From Flavobacterium ardleyense (GTDB lineage: Bacteria > Bacteroidota > Bacteroidia > Flavobacteriales > Flavobacteriaceae): 64,000 bases of DNA. Position numbers and translations under genes: made by a program. Location: contig NZ_CP137891.1 in NCBI RefSeq assembly GCF_033547075.1, positions 1,178,001 through 1,242,000 on the forward strand, in the 5' to 3' direction. Below are positions 1 to 8,579 of the stretch, one piece after another (position 1 is the stretch's first letter; each line of letters starts with the position of its first letter). The notes below the pieces were generated by a model. It worked only from the letters and a program-made list of their open reading frames with translations. It was not told the DNA's origin and searched no databases.

Positions 1-473
1 CTAATAAGATTACGATTCTAGGATTTGGGGGTGAGCAACTTCTGGCAAATCGCGAAAATCTTTTTAATCTTAATTTAAAAATCTACGAACGGTATCACGC
101 TTTTGAGGACCTTCAGTTTGTAATACTTTGTCCAATTGGCACCGAAAAAGAAGCCAAACATATTGTAGACAAATTTGCAACTATCGTTGATCCTACTCAG
201 TGGAATTTTGTATTTGCACCTAAGGAAGAAATTATTCAGTTTCACCAAGGTTTAAAAATGAAAAAACCCTTAGATCAATTTGCAGGAACTCCCGAAGTAT
301 TTATTCTAGACAAAGAGAGAAATCTTCGAGGTCGTAAACATGAAGATCCAGATGAATACAAAGAAGGCTATAATACTTCTTCGGTTTCAGAGTTAAGTAA
401 TGAGATGCTCGACGATTTCAAAATTATATTATATGAATATCGCGCAGCATTAAAAAAGAACAGAAAAATTTAA
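1..473 (+). CDS. SCO/thioredoxin-like protein, C-terminal part (5' end outside window)
   Basis: The open frame runs from the window edge to the TAA at 471-473, so the first in-frame ATG (258) is internal and the gene starts upstream. The visible 156 residues alternate predicted strands and helices. They contain 'TPEVFILDKERNLRGR', which resembles the late strand of SCO1/SenC proteins, where a Pro precedes a 'fLiDk.G.irgr' segment. No CxxxC is in the visible part. The gene lies 10 bp before a true SCO gene, so it probably belongs to the cytochrome-oxidase assembly cluster. Family assignment is inference from fold-like pattern and context; the reading frame is certain. Confidence 0.6.
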   Translation, partial: NKITILGFGGEQLLANRENLFNLNLKIYERYHAFEDLQFVILCPIGTEKEAKHIVDKFATIVDPTQWNFVFAPKEEIIQFHQGLKMKKPLDQFAGTPEVFILDKERNLRGRKHEDPDEYKEGYNTSSVSELSNEMLDDFKIILYEYRAALKKNRKI

Positions 474-483
474 ATACAATACC

Positions 484-1167
484 ATGAAAAATAAATCCTA
501 TATAGGAATTTCTTTTATCATTTTACTTTTCGGAATTTGGGCTGTGCCTAATATTGTCGAAAGAATCAAAACTGGAACCGTAGTTAAGGGAGATAGACTT
601 AATAAAGTGGATGCGTCAGACAAATTGGACGAAAAACTTGTAGTTATAGGACCTGTGCCAAAATTCATTCTTACCGATCAAAATAACAAAACTATCAGTA
701 ATACTGATTATCTGAATAAAGTCTACGTTTTGGAGTTTTTCTTCACTAAGTGTCCTACGATTTGCATCAAAATGAATGAGAATATGCTTGACATCGAAAA
801 GACGTTCTTTGGCAACCCTAATTTTGGTGTTGCTTCTATTACAATCGACCCAAAAAATGATACTCCAGAAGTACTCAAAGAACATGCTGATTTTTTGGGA
901 ATAACATCTAGCCATTGGCACATGCTAACGGGAGATAAAGACTATATCTACGATCTAGCAAATAAGGGTTTTAATCTATATGCAGGAGAAGATAAGGCTG
1001 ATAAAACTAATTTTGAACATTCTGGAATGTTTGCCTTAATTGATAAAAAAGGAAACATTCGCTGTCGTAGAGACAATCAAGGAAATCCAATCTTATATTA
1101 CGATGGTCTTGATGCCCAGGGTATAAATGATATTAAAAAAGATATTAAATTGTTGCTAAATGAATAA
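484..1167 (+). CDS. SCO family protein (copper chaperone for cytochrome c oxidase)
   Basis: This 227-aa protein has an N-terminal membrane anchor (about residues 6-24) followed by a periplasmic thioredoxin fold. The SCO copper site is intact: Cys90 and Cys94 in 'TKCPTIC', and the distal ligand His179 in 'FEHSGMFALID'. SCO proteins deliver copper to, or reduce, the CuA site of cytochrome oxidase subunit II. It sits 10 bp after a SCO-like gene and overlaps the DUF420 gene by 8 bp (the last codons supply the next ATG), so the three are probably co-transcribed. This is the usual setting in Flavobacteriaceae, beside oxidase structural genes. Confidence 0.92.
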   Translation: MKNKSYIGISFIILLFGIWAVPNIVERIKTGTVVKGDRLNKVDASDKLDEKLVVIGPVPKFILTDQNNKTISNTDYLNKVYVLEFFFTKCPTICIKMNENMLDIEKTFFGNPNFGVASITIDPKNDTPEVLKEHADFLGITSSHWHMLTGDKDYIYDLANKGFNLYAGEDKADKTNFEHSGMFALIDKKGNIRCRRDNQGNPILYYDGLDAQGINDIKKDIKLLLNE

Positions 1168-1711
1168 TCAAGATTCCCCAATTAATGAGAAGTTGTACAA
1201 TAGATGGATTATCGTTCTGTCAATTGTAATTCCGTTGGTTGTAGCTTTGCTGTTTTCTGTCAACCTACAAAAATTAGGTTATGATGTGGAGCCCTTATCA
1301 TTTCTTCCTCCAATATATGCTACTATAAATGGGTTCACCGCTATATTGCTAATAGCAGCTTTCTGGGCGGTAAAAAATGGAAAGCTAAAGTTGCACGAAA
1401 ATTTGATGAAAACGGCGATAGGGTGCTCGGTTTTGTTTCTACTGATGTATGTTGCTTACCACATGACTTCAATCGAAACTAAATACGGAGGAGAAGGGAC
1501 TTTAAAGTATGTTTACTTCTTTATCCTGATCACCCACATCGTTCTCTCTATCGCGGTAATTCCGTTAGTGCTTATTTCATTTGTAAGAGCACTTTCAAAA
1601 AGATTTGATAAGCATAGAAAAATTGCGAGAATCACTTTTCCTATTTGGCTTTATGTTGCCGTAACAGGAGTTGTAGTGTACTTGATGATTTCTCCATATT
1701 ACCAAAATTAA
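1160..1711 (+). CDS. DUF420 family membrane protein
   Basis: A 183-aa integral membrane protein with about five hydrophobic segments (near residues 15-35, 50-68, 85-100, 120-142 and 158-178). It contains conserved-looking His residues, including one in 'YVAYHMTS' and one in 'ITHIVLS'. These features and the position directly behind a SCO gene fit DUF420, a family linked to cytochrome-oxidase clusters whose biochemical role is not firmly known. The start overlaps the SCO stop by 8 bp, which suggests translational coupling. Confidence 0.85.
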   Translation: MNNQDSPINEKLYNRWIIVLSIVIPLVVALLFSVNLQKLGYDVEPLSFLPPIYATINGFTAILLIAAFWAVKNGKLKLHENLMKTAIGCSVLFLLMYVAYHMTSIETKYGGEGTLKYVYFFILITHIVLSIAVIPLVLISFVRALSKRFDKHRKIARITFPIWLYVAVTGVVVYLMISPYYQN

Positions 1712-1729
1712 TATTTTAAGATATTTGAC

Positions 1730-1963
1730 ATGTCAAAAGTAAAAATGCTCTTGGTTGTTTTCTTTATATTTGTGATGAACTCTTCTGTACAGGCTCAATG
1801 TGCGATGTGTCGTGCTGCTCTTGAGAGTGGCGGAAATGACGCTCAAGCTGAAGCGGTAAACGACGGAATCGTTTATCTGATGATCATCCCGTATGTACTT
1901 GTTGCCGCAATCGGAATTTTTGTATATAATAGCCGAAAAAATATTGGTAAAAAGACCGAGTAA
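1730..1963 (+). CDS. Small exported/membrane protein with a CxxC motif
   Basis: A 77-aa protein with a signal peptide (cleavage likely after 'VQAQ', residue 23). Next comes 'CAMC', a short polar stretch, and a transmembrane helix at about residues 48-66 ending in a basic tail. It lies 18 bp after the DUF420 gene in the oxidase-accessory cluster. The CxxC facing the periplasm next to SCO suggests a metal-handling or redox role, but that is inference; I recognise it only as a small protein that occurs in this setting. Confidence 0.75.
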   Translation: MSKVKMLLVVFFIFVMNSSVQAQCAMCRAALESGGNDAQAEAVNDGIVYLMIIPYVLVAAIGIFVYNSRKNIGKKTE

Positions 1964-2090
1964 GCTTCTTGTTAGATGTGAATAGTTCATCAGAAATTTT
2001 CAAGGAAAATTCTAATTGATATAGCGTGGATTTTTAATGTCGATCCATATACAGCACAATAAATTCATACGTTCATTCGCTAATAGAGAA

Positions 2091-2588
2091 ATGAAAAAAA
2101 GACTTCTTCTTATTTTACCGATTTTTCTTTTGATTTCATCTTGCAATCGTTTATCAAATGACTTTTTTAAATTTCTATTTAATTCAGAAAAGATTAGTTT
2201 AAGTCGGGAGTGTTCAGATAACCCCTCTTTTTTTAGTGAAGGAAGAAGTCATGAAGTTTATTCAATTCAGGAAATTGATGCAAACCTTGCAGTTGAAAAT
2301 ATTAAAAATAGAAATAAATTCAGGCAAGATATATTATATTCCAGATACGCAAGTCCTATATGGGAAAGCACACCAGTTTTCGAAATTGAACACGACGTTT
2401 ATTCTTTTATAGAGTCTGAAATGCAAGATAATAACACCCATTGTTATACGAAAAGTGAATTATTTAAGATTTTACAACAAGGAGGAAATTATTTTACTTT
2501 TCTGAAGGATGATCTTGACAGAGTTAAATTGTTTATTTGGGATTATAAGAGCAGTCGATTATTTCTATTGACCTCATACGAAGTATAA
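2091..2588 (+). CDS. Hypothetical lipoprotein
   Basis: The start at 2091 is chosen over an upstream in-frame ATG at 2037 because it puts a lipoprotein signal at the N-terminus (MKKRLLLILPIFLLISSC, lipobox Cys18). The product is 165 aa. The mature part is polar and has no motif I recognise. The gene stands alone between the oxidase cluster and a REP-like hairpin, with an AT-rich upstream region. It is probably anchored in the membrane; function unknown. Confidence 0.6.
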   Translation: MKKRLLLILPIFLLISSCNRLSNDFFKFLFNSEKISLSRECSDNPSFFSEGRSHEVYSIQEIDANLAVENIKNRNKFRQDILYSRYASPIWESTPVFEIEHDVYSFIESEMQDNNTHCYTKSELFKILQQGGNYFTFLKDDLDRVKLFIWDYKSSRLFLLTSYEV

Positions 2589-2620
2589 GTATATTAATTA
2601 ATATTTGACTCCATTACCTT

Positions 2621-2673
2621 GGATTTACTTCGTCTGTTCGGCAGAGCCTCGTCTGCAATCCGTGACCGCAAAC
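2621..2673 (+). repeat. Solitary REP-like hairpin
   Basis: The segment starts GGATTTACTTCGTC and ends GCAATCCGTGACCGCAAAC, so the terminal GGATT and AATCC arms can pair. It closely matches the REP hairpin at 61982-62036 beside the transposase (same order of GGATTTACTTCGTC, GTTCGGC, GCCTCG, GCAATCCGTG), with scattered differences. It lies between convergent genes, as REP elements commonly do. Confidence 0.75.
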
Positions 2674-2753
2674 GACATAAGTCTTAATTAGATTATTGAT
2701 CAATTTTCTTTAATTGTCTAAATATTCGTAATTCAAGAGAAGCTCACAACATC

Positions 2754-4151
2754 TTACTCCAGTCCATCAATACTAATATCAAGTCTTCCCTGAACTTTTA
2801 GGAATGCAATAATTGCTGAATTAGTAAGCTGTAATTTTTCAAATTCGAAACTTCTGAGATCTCCATTTACCACAACTCCGGGCATTGGTTTGTAGCCACT
2901 CATAAATCCCTTCATCGTGGTTTTTGCATCTTCAAGATTTGCCGCAATAGAGTAGCGACAGTTTTCTCGAATTTTCTCCAAAATATAGCCTGAAGCCAAC
3001 CAATTTGCAGTTCGTGCCAACTGACTTTTGGTATCCAAAACATAATCTAGTTGGTCAAAAAATATCTCGTTGGTCTGAGCATTAAATTGTGGATAACCCG
3101 AAAGATAAATCTGTCCTTTTATGCTTCCGTCCATCGTAAGTGCAATGATCAGCTTTTTGTCTTTGTGCCAAATTTCAACGTTTTTTACGATCACTTTTTT
3201 TCCGCCGCTTCCAAATTCCTGACCCGCGAAATTCTTAGTCAAAACTCTTGAAGCATCTTTGTAAGTAGAAACTGCAGCTATATTTGCGGTTGTAGAATTT
3301 GGCATTTTCTTGACCGGTTTCAGAACAATGGCATTTTTGTCAAAAACAGTTGCTGGTTTTTTGCCGATATAAGTCTGAATGTTACATTTGAGTCCCATCT
3401 CAAGATTTACCAAATCTTTTTGCAAAACGGCTTCGGTGGTGTAAAGTTCGATAGGTACAATTCGAAGCCAACTTTCGTAAACAGCATCCATTTCAAATGG
3501 AGTTGCCACTTTTTCTAATGCATCCAAAACATTCGCTTTAAAATCCATTGACTTGGTAATACTTTCGTCCAAACTCTTTACGATATCATTTCGGAATAGA
3601 CTTATTGCAGGTTTAATAATATACGTAATCGGAATATTTTTTCCAGCTATCAATACCGTCGGACTTTCATTAAAATCCAAAGACTGAAACTCGGTCTTCG
3701 TACGCATTTGCCAATTGGTCAGAGCAATTTCACTTAGTAATGTCACTGTTCCATTAAATGTATACTTTCGCACATCGTACATTTTTATTCCCAATGCTTC
3801 GGTGCCAATTCGATATTGAACTTCGGCTTTAAGCGGCAGAAGAATCTGAATTTTGCCATTAAGACTTTTGAGCTTTATTGGCATCTGTTTCCAAACTTTC
3901 ATCGAGATATCGTCATCTTCAATATTAGAATCTTCGTAAATTAGCCCGTTTAAAGATTGATTAATCTGGTTTTCGATATCTTGAACTCTGATTTTAATAG
4001 GTAGATTAATAAAGGAAGTGGTGCTTTCATAAACAGAAGGCGCAGTTTCTTGGGTAGGGCGAAGTGCATTAATTGCAGTCCCCGTCGTTCCGCATGAATT
4101 TAGCGAAAGCGAAAAAACAAAAACACATAATATATAAAGTGTACTGCGCAT
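2754..4151 (-). CDS. DUF4403 family lipoprotein
   Basis: A 465-aa protein with a lipoprotein signal: the N-terminus runs to 'LSLNSC', with the lipidated Cys at residue 20. The rest is long and beta-rich, with 'SFINLPIKIRVQDIENQINQ' near residues 46-65 and repeated 'IPITY' and 'IYLSGYPQFNAQ' type strands, matching DUF4403 (a lipid-binding-like tandem fold family). The function of the family is not established. It is transcribed alone and converges on the hypothetical lipoprotein. Confidence 0.8.
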   Translation of the reverse strand: MRSTLYILCVFVFSLSLNSCGTTGTAINALRPTQETAPSVYESTTSFINLPIKIRVQDIENQINQSLNGLIYEDSNIEDDDISMKVWKQMPIKLKSLNGKIQILLPLKAEVQYRIGTEALGIKMYDVRKYTFNGTVTLLSEIALTNWQMRTKTEFQSLDFNESPTVLIAGKNIPITYIIKPAISLFRNDIVKSLDESITKSMDFKANVLDALEKVATPFEMDAVYESWLRIVPIELYTTEAVLQKDLVNLEMGLKCNIQTYIGKKPATVFDKNAIVLKPVKKMPNSTTANIAAVSTYKDASRVLTKNFAGQEFGSGGKKVIVKNVEIWHKDKKLIIALTMDGSIKGQIYLSGYPQFNAQTNEIFFDQLDYVLDTKSQLARTANWLASGYILEKIRENCRYSIAANLEDAKTTMKGFMSGYKPMPGVVVNGDLRSFEFEKLQLTNSAIIAFLKVQGRLDISIDGLE

Positions 4152-4351
4152 CTATTTGATATTTAAGATACAAAAGTACTTAGTTCGCATTTATAAATCA
4201 GAAATAAGTTCGAATGAAGCATATATATTTAACCAAGGGTTCCCAATTTTAACTGAGGTTGCTATTTTGAAACAATTTTATCGCTTATTAAGCGTATAGT
4301 AACGAATTATCTTTAAATTTGGAAAATCAAAATCAATTGCAGCGAAATTCT

Positions 4352-5722
4352 ATGAAAATAACTTGGTCCTTATATTTTTTGATACTCATATTTGCACAAT
4401 CATCCTTGCAGGCGCAGGAAAAGAAATGGACCTTGGACGAATGTGTTCGGTATGCATTGCAAAACAATATTTCGATCAAGCAAACTGCCTTAGATACAGA
4501 TCTTGCGATGATTAATAAACGTGGTGCCTTTGGAAGTTTTTTGCCACGAATCGGAGCAAATGCATCTCACTCTTGGAATGTTGGTCTTAACCAAAATATT
4601 ACCACGGGACTGCTCGAAAATCAAACAACACAATTTACCGCTGCAGGAGTAAACATTGGTTTAAATCTTTATAAAGGACTACAAAACCAGAACGAACTTC
4701 GACGCAGCAATCTTTCAATTCTTGCAGCTCAATATCAATTGTCAAAAATCCAAGATGACGTATCACTCAATGTGGCAAACGCGTTTTTGCAAATTCTTTT
4801 CAATAAAGAAAATTTGAAAGTTCAAAAGGAACAGCTTTCGCTAAATGGATTGCAGCTTGAAAGAACAAATGCGCTTGTTGAAGCCGGATCTGTTGCTAGA
4901 GCCGATTTGCTTGATATGGAAGCTACAGTTGCGGGCACTGAACAAAATGTAGTTGCGGCTGAAAATGCATTGCTAATTTCGAGATTAAGCCTTGCACAGT
5001 TGCTACAATTAGATGATTTTAAAAATTTTGATATTGCTGATAGAGATTACGAAGCAACCGAAAGTGAAATTATGTTGCAAACTCCCGAGGCCATTATTAC
5101 AAAAGCCAAAGAAGTTAGGATGGAAGTAAAAATTGCGAAGACAAATCAGGAAATTGCGCAAAAAGATGTTCAGATTGCCAAAGGTGGATTGCAACCGGCG
5201 TTGCAAGCTTTCTACGCATTAAATACTAGAGCAGCTTATGCTGACAGAATTGTTGGCATTGACAATAATGGTGCTCCAATCTACGAAAGCCCGTTGGGAC
5301 TTTTAGATCAATTTGACCAAAATAAAGGTCATTCTTTTGGATTGCAATTAGATATTCCGATTTTGAATGGCTTTACGGCTAGAAATAATGTCGCCCGGGC
5401 GAAAGTAGGTTTAGAGCGGTCAAAAATTGCACTTTCTCAAGAAGAACTAAATCTTGAGCGCAATGTATACACCGCTTATACTGATGCCGATGGTGCTCGA
5501 AACGCGTTTGAAGCTGCGAAGATTGCTTTGGCTGCAAGGGCAGGAGCTTTTGAATTTGCCAAAGAAAAATACGAAGTAGGATTAATGAATGCATTAGATT
5601 ACAATCAAGCACAAACGCTATATGTAAATTCGCAATCAGACTTACTTCGCACCAAATACGATTATATTTTTAAAATTAAACTTGTAGAACTTTACTTCGG
5701 AATTCCGATTACCAAAATTTAA
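4352..5722 (+). CDS. TolC family outer-membrane efflux protein
   Basis: TolC-type trimeric outer-membrane channel subunit, 456 aa from ATG 4352. That start places a clean signal peptide (cleavage after 'LQAQ') directly before 'EKKWTLDECVRYALQNN', the usual first motif of the family. A TTG at 4319 would add 11 residues and is less likely. Two long coiled-coil halves follow, with the typical 'GLNLYKG' and 'LQLDIPILNG' strand motifs and the 'YEVGLMNALDYNQAQ' segment near the end. It is 4 bp before the HlyD-type adaptor gene, so the two form a tripartite efflux pair. Confidence 0.93.
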   Translation: MKITWSLYFLILIFAQSSLQAQEKKWTLDECVRYALQNNISIKQTALDTDLAMINKRGAFGSFLPRIGANASHSWNVGLNQNITTGLLENQTTQFTAAGVNIGLNLYKGLQNQNELRRSNLSILAAQYQLSKIQDDVSLNVANAFLQILFNKENLKVQKEQLSLNGLQLERTNALVEAGSVARADLLDMEATVAGTEQNVVAAENALLISRLSLAQLLQLDDFKNFDIADRDYEATESEIMLQTPEAIITKAKEVRMEVKIAKTNQEIAQKDVQIAKGGLQPALQAFYALNTRAAYADRIVGIDNNGAPIYESPLGLLDQFDQNKGHSFGLQLDIPILNGFTARNNVARAKVGLERSKIALSQEELNLERNVYTAYTDADGARNAFEAAKIALAARAGAFEFAKEKYEVGLMNALDYNQAQTLYVNSQSDLLRTKYDYIFKIKLVELYFGIPITKI

Positions 5723-5726
5723 CTCT

Positions 5727-7016
5727 ATGTCGAAAAAATCAATTTATTATATTATTGGTGTACTTGTAGTTCTGATTATCGTGGCATTAGTCTTAAAAAA
5801 GACGGGTGTTATCGGAAATAAAGATGAAGGAATTGAGGTAGAGGTTGCCAAGGTTGAGCCGATTACAATTATTGAAACCGTATCTGCAACAGGGAAAATT
5901 CAGCCAGAAATTGAGGTAAAAATCTCTTCAGAAGTGTCCGGCGAAATTATTGCATTACCTGTAAAAGAAGGTCAGACCGTGAAAAAAGGAGATCTTCTCG
6001 TAAAGATTAATCCAGATTTATATACTTCTAGTCTTAATAGAACAGTTGCAGGATTAAGTGGTACAAAAGCGGGTCTTACGCAGGCTGATGCACAGCTTAA
6101 AGAAGCAAAATCAAATTACGATCGCAACAAGAAACTTTTTGACAAAGGAATTATCTCGCGCTCGGAGTGGGAAAAAATTGCATCTGCTTATGATGTAGCG
6201 AAGGCTTCAAAGCAGTCTGCATATTACAATGTACAATCGGCTTCGGCAACAGTAAGCGAGGCGAAAGACAATCTTGGTCGAACCACAATCTACTCGCCGG
6301 CAGACGGAACAATCTCTATGTTGGCGGTTGAACTTGGTGAGCGTGTTTTAGGAACGCAGCAAATGACAGGAACTGAAATTTTGCGGGTTGCCAATCTCAA
6401 TAATATGGAAGTTGAAGTAGATGTTAACGAAAACGATATTGTAAAAATCAGCATCGGCGATTCTACAAATGTGGAAGTTGACGCTTATCTAAAAAAGAAA
6501 TTTAAAGGGGTTGTCACAAGTATTTCAAATTCGGCAAATGCAACTTTAACTGCAGATCAAGTAACAAATTTTAAAGTTAAAGTTAGAATTCTTAAAGAAT
6601 CATATCAAGATTTAACCGTAGGCAAGCCAGATAGTTATTCGCCATTTAGACCTGGAATGACCGCGACTGTCGATATTATTACTACTAGAAAAGAGCAGAT
6701 TTTAGGTGTTCCAATTGGTGCCATTGTAATAAAATCTGACACTTTAGCTACAGAAAAACCTAAAGATGATGAACTAGCAGTAAAGTCTAAATCTGACAAG
6801 AAATACGAATGCGTATTTGTGAAAGTTGGCGATAAGGCTGAATTAAGAGTTGTTAAATCTGGAATCCAAGATGATTCAAATATCGAAATTAGCAAAGGTC
6901 TAAAGGCCGGAGATCAAATAATAGTTGGGCCTTATACCACAGTGACCAAAGATTTAAATCCTGGAGATAAGGTAAAAGTTGCAGACAAGATTGAAGCTGT
7001 CAAAAGTAAAAAATAG
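5727..7016 (+). CDS. HlyD/MacA-type periplasmic adaptor subunit of an efflux pump
   Basis: A 429-aa membrane-fusion protein with an N-terminal transmembrane anchor (about residues 5-23). It continues with a split biotinyl-lipoyl domain ('VSATGKIQPEIEVKISSEVS...VKEGQTVKKGDLLVKINP' and 'RTTIYSPADGTISML'), an intervening coiled-coil hairpin (about residues 105-180), and beta-barrel and membrane-proximal domains. It links an inner-membrane transporter to the TolC channel encoded just upstream. No ABC or RND permease follows; tsaB starts 1 bp after its stop, so the inner-membrane partner must be elsewhere. Confidence 0.92.
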   Translation: MSKKSIYYIIGVLVVLIIVALVLKKTGVIGNKDEGIEVEVAKVEPITIIETVSATGKIQPEIEVKISSEVSGEIIALPVKEGQTVKKGDLLVKINPDLYTSSLNRTVAGLSGTKAGLTQADAQLKEAKSNYDRNKKLFDKGIISRSEWEKIASAYDVAKASKQSAYYNVQSASATVSEAKDNLGRTTIYSPADGTISMLAVELGERVLGTQQMTGTEILRVANLNNMEVEVDVNENDIVKISIGDSTNVEVDAYLKKKFKGVVTSISNSANATLTADQVTNFKVKVRILKESYQDLTVGKPDSYSPFRPGMTATVDIITTRKEQILGVPIGAIVIKSDTLATEKPKDDELAVKSKSDKKYECVFVKVGDKAELRVVKSGIQDDSNIEISKGLKAGDQIIVGPYTTVTKDLNPGDKVKVADKIEAVKSKK

Positions 7017-7017
7017 T

Positions 7018-7692
7018 ATGACTTACATATTAAATATTGAAACATCTACCAAAAATTGTTCTGTTTCGATTGCTCAAAATGGAAATACAATTGCTTTACG
7101 CGAAATTGCTAGCGAAGGGTATTCACACGCAGAAAAATTACACGTTTTTATAGAAGAGACTTTAGAGGAGGCGAAAATCACATATAAAGAATTAGCCGCA
7201 GTAGCCATTGGAAGTGGTCCGGGCTCATATACAGGATTGCGGATTGGAGTTTCGGCAGCCAAAGGTCTGTGTTACGCATTAGAAATTCCATTAATTTCTA
7301 TAGAATCACTAAGGATTCTGGCTCAGAAAGTTACTGTAGCAGATGGTTTGATTATTCCGATGCTCGATGCAAGACGCATGGAGGTTTATTGCTGCATATT
7401 TGACCACGAGCTAAATATTATCGAAAAAACTTCAGCCAAAATTCTGGACGAAAATTCTTTTGAAGATATTAATGGCACCATAACTATTGTAGGTGATTGT
7501 CAGGAAAAATGCCTGTCAGTGCTAAAAGCAGACCGGTTTAAGTTTTTAGCTAAGTTTCAATATCCTTCCGCTGCAGAAATGGGTTTATTAAGTTTTGCAA
7601 AATATGAAACGCAACAATTTGAAGACGTCTCATATTTTGAACCCTTTTATTTAAAAGACTTTTTGGTAACCGTTGCTAAGCCAAAAGTGTAG
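7018..7692 (+). CDS. tsaB: tRNA threonylcarbamoyladenosine biosynthesis protein TsaB
   Basis: A 224-aa protein starting at ATG 7018, one base after the adaptor gene's stop. A longer frame from 6979 reads back into that gene and lacks family support. 'ILNIETSTKNCSVSI' at the N-terminus and 'AVAIGSGPGSYTGLRIGVSA' near residue 60-80 are TsaB hallmarks of the ASKHA fold. TsaB partners TsaD and TsaE in making t6A37 of ANN-decoding tRNAs. It converges on the mscS gene with a 1-bp gap. Confidence 0.95.
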   Translation: MTYILNIETSTKNCSVSIAQNGNTIALREIASEGYSHAEKLHVFIEETLEEAKITYKELAAVAIGSGPGSYTGLRIGVSAAKGLCYALEIPLISIESLRILAQKVTVADGLIIPMLDARRMEVYCCIFDHELNIIEKTSAKILDENSFEDINGTITIVGDCQEKCLSVLKADRFKFLAKFQYPSAAEMGLLSFAKYETQQFEDVSYFEPFYLKDFLVTVAKPKV

Positions 7693-7693
7693 T

Positions 7694-8542
7694 TTACTCG
7701 GTTATTTTCTTATCCACTCTTTTGCTAAGTTCCTTCACGTAAGGCTGCATTTCGATTCCTTTTTCATCAAATTGTGTTTTGCAGTCTTGCAACACATCAG
7801 ATACCATTGTCCAAAAATGTTCGCGTTCTGCCCATGGTCTTATTGCCATAATAATGGCAGATTCAGTCATTTCGGATATTACAATTCCGGGTGCTGGATC
7901 CTCTAAAACGTGTGGATTACTTTGCAAAATCCCAGCAACTATGTCTTTAACTTCTTGTAAATTAGTGTCATAGGAAACCGATATTTTCAGGTCAGCTCTT
8001 CTCGTGTTTTCCAGAGAATAGTTGGTGATTGTTCCGTTTGAAAGCACGCCATTAGGTACAAAAATCGTCTGATTGTTGGTCGTACGAAGTTTGGTATACA
8101 AAATTTCAATCTCTTTCACTTCGCCAGAAACACCTTGCGCTTCGATGAAGTCTCCAATTCTAAAAGGTTTAAATAATATAATAAGTACACCACCCGCAAA
8201 GTTGGATAAACTCCCTTGAAGTGCTAATCCAATAGCAAGTCCCATCGCTCCTAATATTGCAACAAACGAGGTGCTTTCTACTCCAAGCTTTGATATAAAA
8301 CTCACAAATAGTAAAATACGCATTGCCCAAAGCAAAATATCGGCGAGAAACTGAGATAGTGTAATGTCGTAATGACGTGCGACCATCAATTTGCGGACAA
8401 ATCTATTCACAAATCGAATTACATAAAGTCCGACAAATAAAATTAAGAATGCCGAAATAAGTCGTGGACTATAATCGACAATTATAGTTATAAATCTTTC
8501 AAAATAGGTATCAACGTTTTGTACAATTACTGGTTCAATCAT
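7694..8542 (-). CDS. MscS family mechanosensitive ion channel
   Basis: A 282-aa small-conductance channel with three N-terminal transmembrane segments. The pore helix carries 'GAMGLAIGLALQGSLSNFAG' (about residues 94-113), the Gly/Ala-rich TM3 of MscS. 'PFRIGDFIEAQG' follows, marking the beta domain, and then a C-terminal alpha-beta domain. It releases solutes under hypo-osmotic stress. Length is close to E. coli MscS (286 aa). The gene is transcribed alone on the minus strand. Confidence 0.94.
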   Translation of the reverse strand: MIEPVIVQNVDTYFERFITIIVDYSPRLISAFLILFVGLYVIRFVNRFVRKLMVARHYDITLSQFLADILLWAMRILLFVSFISKLGVESTSFVAILGAMGLAIGLALQGSLSNFAGGVLIILFKPFRIGDFIEAQGVSGEVKEIEILYTKLRTTNNQTIFVPNGVLSNGTITNYSLENTRRADLKISVSYDTNLQEVKDIVAGILQSNPHVLEDPAPGIVISEMTESAIIMAIRPWAEREHFWTMVSDVLQDCKTQFDEKGIEMQPYVKELSKRVDKKITE

Positions 8543-8579
8543 TTATTATAATTTTTTTTAAGCTTTCGCTAAATTTATT

